In this document: piece after piece, positions 7,759-16,920 of the stretch
Position numbering within the stretch: the stretch's first letter is position 1
Layout: every line of letters starts with the position of its first letter
Source: Methanocorpusculum sp.
GTDB taxonomy: Archaea; Halobacteriota; Methanomicrobia; Methanomicrobiales; Methanocorpusculaceae
Assembly (NCBI GenBank): GCA_017399555.1
Contig: JAFQBW010000014.1
Span: 32,009 to 96,008 of the forward strand
Length of the DNA: 64,000 nt
Direction: 5' to 3'
Program-made: the position numbers and the translations under genes
The notes under the pieces: generated by a model
Told to the model about the DNA's origin: nothing
Databases searched by the model: none
Seen by the model: only the letters and a program-made list of their open reading frames with translations

Positions 7759-10700
7759 ATGAAAGAAGTATCAGAAAGCTATGTCCCGAAAAACGTCGAG
7801 GCGGAAGTCCGTGCGTACTGGGAAGAAAATAACACTTATCGCGAAACCAGAAAACTCCGTGAGGCAGGAAAGCCGTGGCTCTTCGTCGACGGTCCGCCGT
7901 ACACCACCGGTTACATCCACTTAGGAACTGCCTGGAACAAAATCTTAAAGGATGCCATCATCCGCTACCGCTCCATGACCGGCAGAAACATCATTGAGCG
8001 TGCCGGATATGACATGCACGGTCTCCCGATTGAGGTCAAGGTCGAAGAGAAACTCGGCTTCAAGAACAAGGCTGATATCGAAGAGTACGGTGTTGCCAAA
8101 TTCATCGAAGAGTGCCGCGAGTTCGCCTTAACCCACAAAGACTTGATGAGCGACCAGTTCAAGGAAATCGGTACCTGGATGGATTTCGACGATCCGTATC
8201 AGACCGTTGACAAAGGATACATCGAGGCCGCCTGGTACACCTTAAAGAAGTGTGCCGACAAGGGATACCTGGAACGCGGAAGCCGTGTTGTCAACTGGTG
8301 TCCGAGATGCGGAACAGCAATTGCCGACGCTGAAGTCGAGTACGCTGATGAAACCGATCCGTCCATCTTCGTCAAGTTCCCGATTGAGGGAGCAGAAAAC
8401 GAGTACCTTGTTATCTGGACCACTACCCCGTGGACACTTCCTGCCAACGTCGCTGTTGCAGTTGGTGAGGAGTTCGTCTATGCAAAGTGCCGTGCAGAAA
8501 AGGACGGAAAAACAGAAGACCTCTGGATTGCCAAAGACTTAGCAGAACAGATCTTAAAGTATGGTAAATACCAGAAGTTCGACATCATTGAGACCAAGAC
8601 CGGAGCAGAACTTGCGGGCACCAAATACGTATCCCCACTCGCATCCCAGGTTCCGCTGCAGGCAGGCATCGAGCACAAAGTTGTCGTTGCAGACTATGTC
8701 GCCCTCGAAAACACCGGTATGGTCCACATCGCACCGGGACACGGATGGGATGACTACCTCGTCGGTCAGAAGTACGGTCTCCCGATTATCTGCCCGGTTG
8801 ACGGAAACGGAAACTTTACTGCAGAAGCCGGTATCTTCGAAGGAAAATACGTCAAAGACCCGGCAACCAATGATGAGGTCATCAAAGAGCTTGGTGACTA
8901 TATGCTTGCGGTCCGCAAGATTACCCACCGCTACGGACACTGCTGGAGATGTAAGACGCCGATTATTTACCGTGCAACCTCCCAGTGGTTCTTAAAGGTT
9001 AAGGAAGTCAAAGACCAGATGCTCAAAGAGATTGCAGAAGAGGTCACCTGGATGCCGGACTGGGCAGGTTCGGCCCGCTTCCACGACTGGATTGCCGAAG
9101 CACGCGACTGGTGTATTTCCCGCCAGAGATACTGGGGTATTCCAATCCCGGTCTGGGTGTGCCCGAAGTGTAACAAATATCATGTTGTCGGAAGCTACGA
9201 AGAGCTCGAGACCTTATCCGGTCAGAAGATGTTTGACCCGCACAGACCGTATGTTGATGAGATTACGCTCCCGTGCGAATGCGGCGGTCAGATGCAGAGA
9301 GTGCCGGATATCTTTGATGTCTGGTATGACTCCGGTGTCGCCTCCTGGGCAACCTTACGCTTCCCGGAGAAGACCGAGGACTTCGAGAAGTACTGGCCGG
9401 CAGACATGATTCTGGAAGGTCAGGACCAGACCCGCGGATGGTTCTACTCGATGCTTGCGCTCTCTACAATGGCATTTGGAAAGTCTCCGTACAAGTCTGT
9501 CTTGATGCACGGTTTCGCTCTTGATGCAAACGGCAAGAAGATGAGCAAGAGTTTAGGAAACGTCGTAACTCCGGAGGATGTTATCGCAAACTACGGTGTT
9601 GATGTTATGCGTCAGTACATCTTCTCCGCATCCGCACCATGGGATGACCTGCGTTTCTCCTACGAGGGTATCAAGACGACTCTTCGTATGTTCAACGTCT
9701 TATGGAACGTTTACAAGTTCCCGCTGCCATACATGGCGCTCGACGGCTTTGTTCCAAAGGAAGTTGACGGCAAGTGGGACCCGAGTGTTGTCGAGGACCA
9801 CATTGCAGAGTTCGGCCGCGAGGACAGATGGCTTATCTCCCGCGTGAACTCCCTTGCAGAGCAGGTTACCAAAGAGATGGAAGCAGGAAACCTTCACCGT
9901 GCAACCAGACCAATCTCCACCTTCGTTCTCGACGAGCTTTCCCGCTGGTATGTGCAGCTGGTCAGACCAAGAATGTGGCTCGAGGAGGATTCTGTCTCCA
10001 AGGTTCAGGCATATGAGACGATGTACTATGTGCTTCGCAGACTCATTACCATCATGGCTCCGTTCGCACCGTTCGTCTGCGAGAAGATGTACCAGAACCT
10101 GAAATGTGCAGGCGAAGTTCCGTCCGTTCACATGCAGGACTGGTTCGCCGGACGCGAAGAGCTCCGTGATGCTGTTCTTGAAAAGGAGATGGAGCTTATC
10201 CAGTCCTTCGATGAGGCTGTGGCAAACGCCCGCCAGAACGGTAAGAGAAAGGGACGCTGGCCGGTCTTAGAGGTTGTCGTGGCAACCGAGTCCGATGAAG
10301 TTCTTGATGCAGTAGCCGCCATGAATGATATGGCATGCGAGCGTGCAAATGCACGCGCTGTCTCTGCTGTCAAGGGTGTCTGGGACAAATTAGAGTGGAC
10401 TGCAGTTCCGACCATGAAGGCAATCGGTAAGCAGTTCGGCCGCGACGGTCCGAAGGTGAAGGCATTCATCGAAAACAGCAACGGCAGTGAACTGAAGGCA
10501 GCTCTTGTCCGCGACGGAAAGATTGCTTTCTCCGAAGGCGAGTTCTCCTGTGAACTGACCGAAGAGCACATGACCTTTACCGAGCGTATGCCGGAGAACA
10601 TCTTCTCTTCCCCGATGCAGGACGCAACGGTTTACGTCAACGTCACCTTAACGCCGGAGCTTGAGTCCGACGGATACTCCAGAGAAGTTATCCGCCGTAT

Positions 10701-10932
10701 TCAGGAGATGAGAAAGCAGGCAGGTCTTGCGGTCGATGCAAAGATTGTGGCGTCCGTTGTTCTTGCTGATGAGCGGATTGCCGGTCTTGTTGAGCAGAAG
10801 AATGCGGAAATTGCCGGTGAAGTCAGAGCTGAGGTTCTGACGGTGCGCTTTGGCACTTCCTCTGATGCAGAGGATACCGAGTGGGATATCGACGGTCTGA
10901 AGGCATTCATCAGCATCGTCCCGCTCAACTAA
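7759..10932 (+). CDS. ileS: Isoleucyl-tRNA synthetase
   Basis: The 1057-residue class I synthetase charges tRNA-Ile. The HIGH-type motif is HLGT in TTGYIHLGTAWN (about residues 50-60) and the KMSKS loop is intact in GKKMSKSLGN (about 593-602). Between them lie the editing (CP1) domain with WTTTPWTLPANVA and the zinc-type cysteine clusters (WCPRCGTA; VCPKC...CECGG). The C-terminal anticodon-binding region resembles the archaeal/eukaryotic long form, and length is normal for it. It is a single-gene transcript, convergent with hpt. Confidence 0.97.
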   Translation: MKEVSESYVPKNVEAEVRAYWEENNTYRETRKLREAGKPWLFVDGPPYTTGYIHLGTAWNKILKDAIIRYRSMTGRNIIERAGYDMHGLPIEVKVEEKLGFKNKADIEEYGVAKFIEECREFALTHKDLMSDQFKEIGTWMDFDDPYQTVDKGYIEAAWYTLKKCADKGYLERGSRVVNWCPRCGTAIADAEVEYADETDPSIFVKFPIEGAENEYLVIWTTTPWTLPANVAVAVGEEFVYAKCRAEKDGKTEDLWIAKDLAEQILKYGKYQKFDIIETKTGAELAGTKYVSPLASQVPLQAGIEHKVVVADYVALENTGMVHIAPGHGWDDYLVGQKYGLPIICPVDGNGNFTAEAGIFEGKYVKDPATNDEVIKELGDYMLAVRKITHRYGHCWRCKTPIIYRATSQWFLKVKEVKDQMLKEIAEEVTWMPDWAGSARFHDWIAEARDWCISRQRYWGIPIPVWVCPKCNKYHVVGSYEELETLSGQKMFDPHRPYVDEITLPCECGGQMQRVPDIFDVWYDSGVASWATLRFPEKTEDFEKYWPADMILEGQDQTRGWFYSMLALSTMAFGKSPYKSVLMHGFALDANGKKMSKSLGNVVTPEDVIANYGVDVMRQYIFSASAPWDDLRFSYEGIKTTLRMFNVLWNVYKFPLPYMALDGFVPKEVDGKWDPSVVEDHIAEFGREDRWLISRVNSLAEQVTKEMEAGNLHRATRPISTFVLDELSRWYVQLVRPRMWLEEDSVSKVQAYETMYYVLRRLITIMAPFAPFVCEKMYQNLKCAGEVPSVHMQDWFAGREELRDAVLEKEMELIQSFDEAVANARQNGKRKGRWPVLEVVVATESDEVLDAVAAMNDMACERANARAVSAVKGVWDKLEWTAVPTMKAIGKQFGRDGPKVKAFIENSNGSELKAALVRDGKIAFSEGEFSCELTEEHMTFTERMPENIFSSPMQDATVYVNVTLTPELESDGYSREVIRRIQEMRKQAGLAVDAKIVASVVLADERIAGLVEQKNAEIAGEVRAEVLTVRFGTSSDAEDTEWDIDGLKAFISIVPLN

Positions 10933-10933
10933 C

Positions 10934-11040
10934 ATTTTTCTTTTTTTGTCTGGGTTGTATTATCGGACTTTGTAAGAGTGTTTTCCCTACGCGAAAAAAC
11001 TATTCGCGTTCAAAAGCCTTCGCAACGAAGAAAACTAAAA
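10934..11040. terminator. Bidirectional terminator region between ileS and hpt
   Basis: A T-rich tract follows ileS at 10935-10949. Two hairpins follow: ACGCGAA/TTCGCGT (10989-10995 with 11003-11009) and CTTCG-CAA-CGAAG (11018-11030). The A-rich stretch at 11031-11043 would read as a U-tract on the minus strand and serve hpt. Confidence 0.5.
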
Positions 11041-11045
11041 AAAGA

Positions 11046-11564
11046 TTATTTTACAATCCCGACAAAGGGAAGGTTGCGGTATTTCTGGTCAACATCAAGA
11101 CCATATCCTACCACGAAGTCATTTCCGATAGTAAAACCGATGTAGTCTCCATCAAACGGTACAACGCGGCACTCGTGTTTATCTAAGAGAGAACAGACCT
11201 TCAGCGATGCCGGCTTTCTCTTCAGCATCATCTCTTTTACCACAGACAGCGTTCTTCCGGTATCAATCACATCCTCGATGATAATGATGTGTTTTCCTTC
11301 AATTGCTTCGTCTGGAACATCCAGTTTCATGGAGACAGTACCGGTGGACTGTGTTCCCTCATAGCTTGCTGTCTGGATGAAGTCCATGAAAACCGGAATC
11401 GTAATCCGCTTTGCAAGCTCGCAGGCGAAGAACACCGCGCCTTTTAAGGTGCAGAGAAGAGTGATACTCTCTCCTGCGTAATCAGCGTCAATCTGTGCCG
11501 CAAGCTCTCTAATTCGTGCATCAATGACTTCTTCGGAAAGTAAGACGTCGATGGTATCCATCAT
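11046..11564 (-). CDS. hpt: Hypoxanthine phosphoribosyltransferase
   Basis: The 172-residue enzyme transfers ribose-5-phosphate from PRPP to hypoxanthine or guanine in purine salvage. The PRPP-binding motif IIIIEDVIDTGRTL lies near residues 94-107, LCTLKGAVFFACEL near 37-50 carries the pyrophosphate loop, and the C-terminal GNDFVVGYGLD matches bacterial-type Hpt. Two adjacent ATGs could start it (11564 or 11561). A TATA-like stretch (TCATATTTTATT on the minus strand) lies about 25 nt upstream. The exact base preference cannot be read from sequence. Confidence 0.92.
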   Translation of the reverse strand: MMDTIDVLLSEEVIDARIRELAAQIDADYAGESITLLCTLKGAVFFACELAKRITIPVFMDFIQTASYEGTQSTGTVSMKLDVPDEAIEGKHIIIIEDVIDTGRTLSVVKEMMLKRKPASLKVCSLLDKHECRVVPFDGDYIGFTIGNDFVVGYGLDVDQKYRNLPFVGIVK

Positions 11565-11595
11565 AGATACTCATACAACGCAGAATAAAATATGA

Positions 11596-13737
11596 TTATC
11601 GGAATGCCAGAACGTCTGCGGCTGATTCTGCATTCCATGCGGATGCCGCATCTTTGCCGGAAGATTCCGCATAGAGTACTGCTGCGTATGCAGTGTTTTC
11701 TGCTCCGGGCAGGCAGAAGAGTTTGTCTGCGGCCTCATCCTTCGGCTCGGCACAGACGACCTCGAGCGCTTCTTTCATCTGGCGGTAGGATGCATCTGCC
11801 GGATTCAGCAGGCATGCTTCCTTTGCGGCCGCAAGAGCTTCGGTAAATTCGCCAAGCCGGATGGATGCCTTTGCAATTCCTGCCCATGCCGCCGGGAAGC
11901 GTTCGTTCTGCTTCAGGGCAAGACGGTATGTTTCAACCGCCTGCTTATAGTCTCCCTCCTCTGCTTCCATCCAGGCAAGCTCGATTAAGATGCGGGAGCG
12001 AATCTCGCTTCCCGGATTTGCCCGAAGCGCCGCTCTCAGCATCGAGCGGGCGGCATCGACCATACCTAAATCAAGATAGACTGAACCGAATGCAAGCGAT
12101 ACACGGGCACGCTCGTCATCTCTGGTCGAGCGGGACGCGAGAATCTGCTCGGCTGCTTCGCGGCGCTTTTCGCGGGAAAGGAACAGGAATGCCGGATAGA
12201 TAACTGCCGCCGCAGACTCGATGCTCTTCGAAAGGCTTGCGGTAACCGCATTGTTTAATGTTGAGACTGCCTGCGCAAACTCATCGACGTCCATTGCATG
12301 AACAACCGCTTCCAGTGCGGGAATGCCGCGGGCATATCCGGCCGCCTCCGGAATCAGTCCTGCGGCAACTGCGGCAGAGAACTGCTTTGGAAGTATTCTG
12401 TCTTTGAGTTCCGGCATCAGTTCTGCGGCACGGCTGTACCAGAAGAGTGCACACACCGGATCGAAACCGAAGTAGGCGAAGTCTCCTTTCTCAACAGCCC
12501 GTGCAGCATCCAGCGCATCATCAGCCGCAGAAAGGGCTGCCGCATCCGGATTTCCGGCATAATCAAGATGCATGTTCATCTCGGTTAAGCGGTTCAGTGC
12601 GGCAGAAAAGATTGCTTCCGGACAGTCCGGAGTTGCTACAACCTCCTCAATCCAGCGGTACTCATCCGCATAGTTTTTGCGTTTTCCGGCTTCAGCGGCA
12701 AAGGAGAAGCGAAGGGCACTGCGTTCATCTGCCGGAAGCTCTTCGATGAGTTTTGCGATGCGGGAGTAGTACTCCTGCATGTCCTCGCCTAAATCCTCTC
12801 CTGCGAAGCAGAGGTTCTTGAGGCCGTCTGCGATTGAGTATTTCCCTTCTTCGCGGCTTAACAGGAAGGCATTCTTATACGATTCAAAGGCATTGTCGAA
12901 GTCTTTGAACTCGGTAAGAATTTTGCCCATCATCTCGAATGCCGGTTTTTCCACAGGAGTTCCGGCGTATGCAAGAGTGATGTTTGCATATAAATCCAGT
13001 GCCGAATCATAGTTTCCGGTAGTGTAGAGCCAGTCTGCGGCAGAAACTGCCGGACGGCTGTCGCTGAGGTCTAAGAGCGGGCGGACAATACTTCCCCACT
13101 CCTCGTAGGATACCCGCGGCATGTTGAGCCAGACGGTCATCTCGTCTTCGGAAAGCGTGGAAAACCATGCACCGGCAACGCAGACAACTGCATCATAGAC
13201 GATATCAGCAGAAAGTTCCGGCACACCGGCAAGAACTGCCGCGGCAGTGTCTAACGGGAACACATGCCAGAAGGGGCGGCGTCCGGAACCGAAGTACATG
13301 TCGGAGTTTCTGATTCTGTCGATTACCGCACTGCGGCTTTTGATTCTCCAGAATGATTCCGGCGTATTTGTCTCTGATTCAGCGAAGAGTTCAGCGGTTT
13401 TATTGGTGCCGGAGATATGGGAGCGAAGGAAGCATGCAAGGACTTCTTTTCTTTTGCCGGAAGCATCTCTGTAGGCGGAGATGAGCCATTCTTTGAGTGT
13501 GGTTTCCGGCTTTTCTGCTTCTCCGCAGTCTGCAAGAAGCGAGAGAAGGAGTCCTCTGTCCTCTTCATGATTCAGGATAGAGGAGACGACGCGGGCATGG
13601 AATCCTCCGTCAACACTCATGCGGTACAGAAACATGTTCTGTAATACGAGGAGTTCGTAGGATTCTTCTGCCCCGTCAAAGACGGTTAGATAATCGCAGA
13701 GATACTGCTGTGTGAGATGCCCTTCGCTGACATTCAT
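11596..13737 (-). CDS. Large tetratricopeptide-repeat protein
   Basis: The 713-residue soluble protein is alpha-helical. The C-terminal third holds clear TPR units, for example DYKQAVETYRLALKQNERFP and AWAGIAKASIRLGEFTEALA. The middle (VEKPAFEMMGKILTEFKDFDNA) also fits degenerate TPR-like repeats. The N-terminal half is not recognised. TPR proteins mediate protein contacts; no catalytic motif is visible. A TATA-like ACATATAAGGA precedes the start by about 20-30 nt on the minus strand. It stands alone between hpt and the aminotransferase, all on the minus strand with promoters of their own. Confidence 0.8.
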   Translation of the reverse strand: MNVSEGHLTQQYLCDYLTVFDGAEESYELLVLQNMFLYRMSVDGGFHARVVSSILNHEEDRGLLLSLLADCGEAEKPETTLKEWLISAYRDASGKRKEVLACFLRSHISGTNKTAELFAESETNTPESFWRIKSRSAVIDRIRNSDMYFGSGRRPFWHVFPLDTAAAVLAGVPELSADIVYDAVVCVAGAWFSTLSEDEMTVWLNMPRVSYEEWGSIVRPLLDLSDSRPAVSAADWLYTTGNYDSALDLYANITLAYAGTPVEKPAFEMMGKILTEFKDFDNAFESYKNAFLLSREEGKYSIADGLKNLCFAGEDLGEDMQEYYSRIAKLIEELPADERSALRFSFAAEAGKRKNYADEYRWIEEVVATPDCPEAIFSAALNRLTEMNMHLDYAGNPDAAALSAADDALDAARAVEKGDFAYFGFDPVCALFWYSRAAELMPELKDRILPKQFSAAVAAGLIPEAAGYARGIPALEAVVHAMDVDEFAQAVSTLNNAVTASLSKSIESAAAVIYPAFLFLSREKRREAAEQILASRSTRDDERARVSLAFGSVYLDLGMVDAARSMLRAALRANPGSEIRSRILIELAWMEAEEGDYKQAVETYRLALKQNERFPAAWAGIAKASIRLGEFTEALAAAKEACLLNPADASYRQMKEALEVVCAEPKDEAADKLFCLPGAENTAYAAVLYAESSGKDAASAWNAESAADVLAFR

Positions 13738-13879
13738 AATACGTTATTCTATGCGGTCCTTATATGTAAGAGTTCCCTTTTGGAGTGGGGGATATACGTT
13801 TGAGATTGAGGGAGAATATTTCGTATAGGTAAAACGCTCTTACAAACTATGGAAAACCAAACAAATAAAAAAGTAAAAG

Positions 13880-15010
13880 TTACAGAACCTTCCCGATTCT
13901 GTCAAGAGCTTCTGCGAGCCGCTCCATGGATGCCGCGTAGGACATGCGAATCCATCCCGGAGACCCGAAGGCAAATCCCGGAGTGCAGGCAACGTGTGCC
14001 TCTTCGAGCCATTTGTTTGCAATTGCGTTGTCGTCGCCGCCGACGTTGACGAATGCATAGAATGCTCCCTCTGCCGGAGCAGTGGAAAGTCCCATGCCGG
14101 CGAGTCTTCCGATGACATACTTTCTGCGCTTTTCGAACTCCTGCCGCATGGATTCAACGCAAGACTGGTCTCCGGTAAGAGCGGCAACGCCTCCCCACTG
14201 GGAGAAGGTGGTAACATTTCCAACGGAGTGCTGCATGACTTTATCCATGTAGGGGATAACAGATGTTGGAGCGGCCAGATATCCGAGACGCCATCCGGTC
14301 ATGGCGAATGCTTTGGAGAATCCGTTAATGGTAATAGTCCGCTCGGCCATATCCGGAAGCGAGCCGATGGAGACATGCTCTTTTCCATAGACCAGCTTCT
14401 CGTAAATCTCATCGGACATACAGTAGAGGTCGTGGTCAATGCAGGCATCCGCAATTAAGCGAAGCGAAGAGCGTGCGAGAACTGAACCTGTCGGGTTGGA
14501 CGGGGAGTTGACGATAATCATCTTCGTCTTGTCGGTGATTGCCTCAAAGAGGCTTTCGTCAACCTGGAAGTTCTCGTTTAAGTGGTGGTGAACCGGTGTT
14601 CCACGGGCAATTTTGACAGCCGGGTCATAGGATACCCAGGCAGGGTCAAGGATAATAACCTCATCTCCCGGGTTTAAGCAGGCGGTCATGGTGATGCGGA
14701 TGGCATCCTTTGCTCCGCTGGTGACTAAAATCTGTTTTGCGTCAACCGGGATGTTGTTTTCGCGTCTGAGTTTTTCGGCAACGGCGTTTGTGAGTTCCGG
14801 AATTCCGCGAGACGGTGCATAGTGGGTTTCTCCGCGGTTTAAGGCGTCGATTGCCGCCTGGGTGATGTGGGCAGGCGTTGCAAAGTCCGGCTCGCCGACA
14901 GCCAGACTGATGACGTCAATTCCTGCGGCGGACATTTCTTTGGACTTGTTATTCATGGCCATCGTTGCAGACGGCGGTACAGAAGCAATGTTTTCGGAAA
15001 GCGGCAACAT
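13880..15010 (-). CDS. Class I/II aminotransferase (aspartate-aminotransferase-like)
   Basis: The 376-residue PLP enzyme has all the fold I landmarks: VGEPDFATPAHI near residues 38-49, GAKDAI near 99-104, NSPSNPTGS near 168-176, SDEIYEKLVY near 199-208, and the Schiff-base lysine K233 in GFSKAFAMTGWR. The C-terminal substrate-carboxylate arginine is in GWIRMSYA. This subgroup usually acts on aspartate or similar amino acids; exact specificity is uncertain. A TATA-like TTATATTTTAAC precedes the ATG by about 25-30 nt on the minus strand. Confidence 0.88.
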   Translation of the reverse strand: MLPLSENIASVPPSATMAMNNKSKEMSAAGIDVISLAVGEPDFATPAHITQAAIDALNRGETHYAPSRGIPELTNAVAEKLRRENNIPVDAKQILVTSGAKDAIRITMTACLNPGDEVIILDPAWVSYDPAVKIARGTPVHHHLNENFQVDESLFEAITDKTKMIIVNSPSNPTGSVLARSSLRLIADACIDHDLYCMSDEIYEKLVYGKEHVSIGSLPDMAERTITINGFSKAFAMTGWRLGYLAAPTSVIPYMDKVMQHSVGNVTTFSQWGGVAALTGDQSCVESMRQEFEKRRKYVIGRLAGMGLSTAPAEGAFYAFVNVGGDDNAIANKWLEEAHVACTPGFAFGSPGWIRMSYAASMERLAEALDRIGKVL

Positions 15011-15066
15011 TACTATTATGTCTGCTGTTAAAATATAAGAAGCCGCGGAGTAGGTGTCGAAATCAC

Positions 15067-15307
15067 TGCGTGATTTTTCGGAAGCAGGGTGTTTTCCCGA
15101 AAACAGTTTCGGCTTTTTTGCGCCATCCGAATCTTTTCAGGCGTGTGTTTATCTCAACCGAACGACACAGAGATATAGTGAGGTGAGATGAAACGATAGG
15201 AATTCGGTAATCCGGTAGAAGGAAACATGGATTAAACCCTCTCAAACCATGCAGTTTAAGGACGATGTACCAGCAAAATCAAGTCACTTTTCCTTCTTTT
15301 GTTTTTG
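15067..15307 (+). repeat. Intergenic direct repeat, copy 1, with a probable small-RNA unit
   Basis: This is the first of two related units of about 240 nt in the 650-nt gap 15011-15659. In order: a CCGAAA...TTTCGG hairpin followed by Ts, a near-identical 31-nt block at 15157-15187 containing AGATATAG, then a 3' part where GAAGGAAA pairs with TTTCCTTC around a CATGG...CCATG hairpin. It ends in a T-rich terminator. AGATATAG could be a TATA box for a plus-strand RNA starting near 15200 and ending near 15300. Differences from copy 2 include indels that break any shared reading frame, so it is unlikely to encode protein. Confidence 0.6.
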
Positions 15308-15402
15308 AAATTTTGTTCAGTTTTTTGTTTTGTTATTTTGCTTTCTGTTTTATCCAAGGTGATTTGTTCTCAGCCCTGAAAGAGAATTGAGATGCAAAGC
15401 CA

Positions 15403-15642
15403 TGCGTGAATTTTCGGCTTCCCTGCTTTTTTCCGGAAACTGTTTCGGAATTTTCGGCCTACCCGAAATATTTTGGGATACAGTTTATCAGAACCGAACA
15501 ACACAGAGATATAGTGAGGTGAGTTACTACGACTTGGATTCGTTAACCGGACAGGAAGGAAACATGGATTAAGCCTCTCAGCACCCATGCATTACAACGA
15601 CAATGTACCAGCAAATTACAGTCTTTTCCTTCTTTTGTTTTT
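15403..15642 (+). repeat. Intergenic direct repeat, copy 2
   Basis: This is the second copy, 336 nt downstream of copy 1. The 31-nt block at 15493-15523 differs from copy 1 by one base. CCGGAAACTGTTTCGG keeps the upstream hairpin. CATGG/CCATG and GAAGGAAA/TTTCCTTC keep the downstream pairing despite many loop substitutions. The sequence between the copies (15308-15402) is T-rich with nothing else recognisable. Confidence 0.6.
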
Positions 15643-15659
15643 CAAAAAATAGTTGTGTT

Positions 15660-16265
15660 TTAGAACTCTTTTTTCGCGTATATTCTCTGACTTACCAGAT
15701 ACGATACTGCACAGCAGACAATTCCTGCCGCGAGCAGTCCGTCTCCCGGCATGAGCAGTGATTCGCTGTGTGCTGCAAACAGCCAGATTGAACCGATAAG
15801 AATTCCCATCTGGAAGATTCCAAGGATGGTTATTCCGATAATCGCCGGTCTTGACATGCCGGAATCAAGCAGACAGCAGATTGGAATGGATACCGAGCCG
15901 TAGAGAATACTGCAGGCAAGGGCTGGAATCAGCAGGGGTGCGAATCCGTCTATGACCAGACATAAGATGATTCCAATCAGGGTTATGACGGCAAAGGACA
16001 GCGCAAAGAGCAGATAGCGTCCCCGCACAACATCTTTTCGGGAATAGCGGGTGGTGAGGAGGAAGTCCTCAAAGTTCTCCGAGACACTGCCTCCTGCGGC
16101 AAGCTCGACCACCTTCGGGGCGAAGCAGAGGATTCCAAGAAAGGCAACTATCGAAACACCGGAAAGTCCGAAGCATACCATCAGGAAAACCAGTCCGGCA
16201 AAGAGGGCAAGGAAGCGGTTTTTCTGTGCCAGGAAATCTGCGTACAGCAGACTTGCATATTTCAT
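15660..16265 (-). CDS. ABC-2 type exporter permease, copy B
   Basis: The 201-residue integral membrane protein has about five or six hydrophobic segments and the ABC-2 permease pattern of short helices around a cytoplasmic ENFEDFLLTTRYSRKDVVRGRYL stretch (residues about 65-87). It is a paralogue of the gene just upstream: both share an xSRKxVxRxxYLL motif and end in SQRIYAK(K/R)EF, and the 3' nucleotides of the two genes are almost identical. With the ATPase upstream they form one exporter. The substrate is unknown; YtrA-controlled exporters of this kind are often linked to cell-envelope stress or peptide antibiotics. Confidence 0.8.
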   Translation of the reverse strand: MKYASLLYADFLAQKNRFLALFAGLVFLMVCFGLSGVSIVAFLGILCFAPKVVELAAGGSVSENFEDFLLTTRYSRKDVVRGRYLLFALSFAVITLIGIILCLVIDGFAPLLIPALACSILYGSVSIPICCLLDSGMSRPAIIGITILGIFQMGILIGSIWLFAAHSESLLMPGDGLLAAGIVCCAVSYLVSQRIYAKKEF

Positions 16266-16269
16266 GGTC

Positions 16270-16920
16270 TTAGAACTCTCTTTTCGCGTATATTCTCTGG
16301 GAAATCCGGTATGATGCTCCGTATGCGGCGAGACTTACTGCGAGTATGCCAATCAGAAGCGGGATTGTCGATGCCGCAAACTCCATAAACATCGAGAATC
16401 CGAATGTAACTCCGAACAGTCCGGCAACGACTATCAGAATCACAAAGGCGACGTAGCGGGATGTATGCTGTCCAAACTTCAGATAGACAGGAATCACCAC
16501 TGCCCCGTATACAAGCGCGTAGCAGAATCCGACAATCAGCATGATATACAGCCATTCCTCTCCGTCAAACTGCGGTATCAGGGATATCAGCAGAAGAATC
16601 ACCGCGGAAATCAGAAATGCTCCGGCCAGGAAAAGTATCTGTAAAAGATACTTTGAGCGGATAACCTCTTTTCGGGAAACAGGAGCCGTCAGGACAAACG
16701 AATCCCATCCATCAGTTTCATCATAGATGAGTGTTGACTCAACCACCTTTACCGCAAACACCAGAAGCATAATGCACAGTGCAAGAAACCCTCCGGTAAA
16801 TCCAAGCGTGATGCTGAAAAGCAGGAACAGTACTGCGAGGGCTACGATTGGGAATGCTTCTTTTAAGAGAAACAAATCCTTGTAAATCAGCCCCTTATAC
16901 ACCGTCTTTCCGGAGTTCAT
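16270..16920 (-). CDS. ABC-2 type exporter permease, copy A
   Basis: The 216-residue permease has six predicted hydrophobic segments and the conserved cytoplasmic DGWDSFVLTAPVSRKEVIRS stretch near residues 70-90. It overlaps the ATPase gene upstream by ATGA (16917-16920) and is separated from its downstream paralogue by only 4 nt, so all are translated from one mRNA. The tandem copies probably arose by duplication and form the heterodimeric membrane part of the exporter. Confidence 0.8.
   Translation of the reverse strand: MNSGKTVYKGLIYKDLFLLKEAFPIVALAVLFLLFSITLGFTGGFLALCIMLLVFAVKVVESTLIYDETDGWDSFVLTAPVSRKEVIRSKYLLQILFLAGAFLISAVILLLISLIPQFDGEEWLYIMLIVGFCYALVYGAVVIPVYLKFGQHTSRYVAFVILIVVAGLFGVTFGFSMFMEFAASTIPLLIGILAVSLAAYGASYRISQRIYAKREF

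Noticed and set aside
15063..15588. Two minus-strand open frames (60 and 72 residues) in the duplicated units, both containing NPCFL
   Set aside because: Their similarity comes from DNA identity; indels shift the frame between copies, so codon-level conservation is absent. The units are better read as RNA or repeat.
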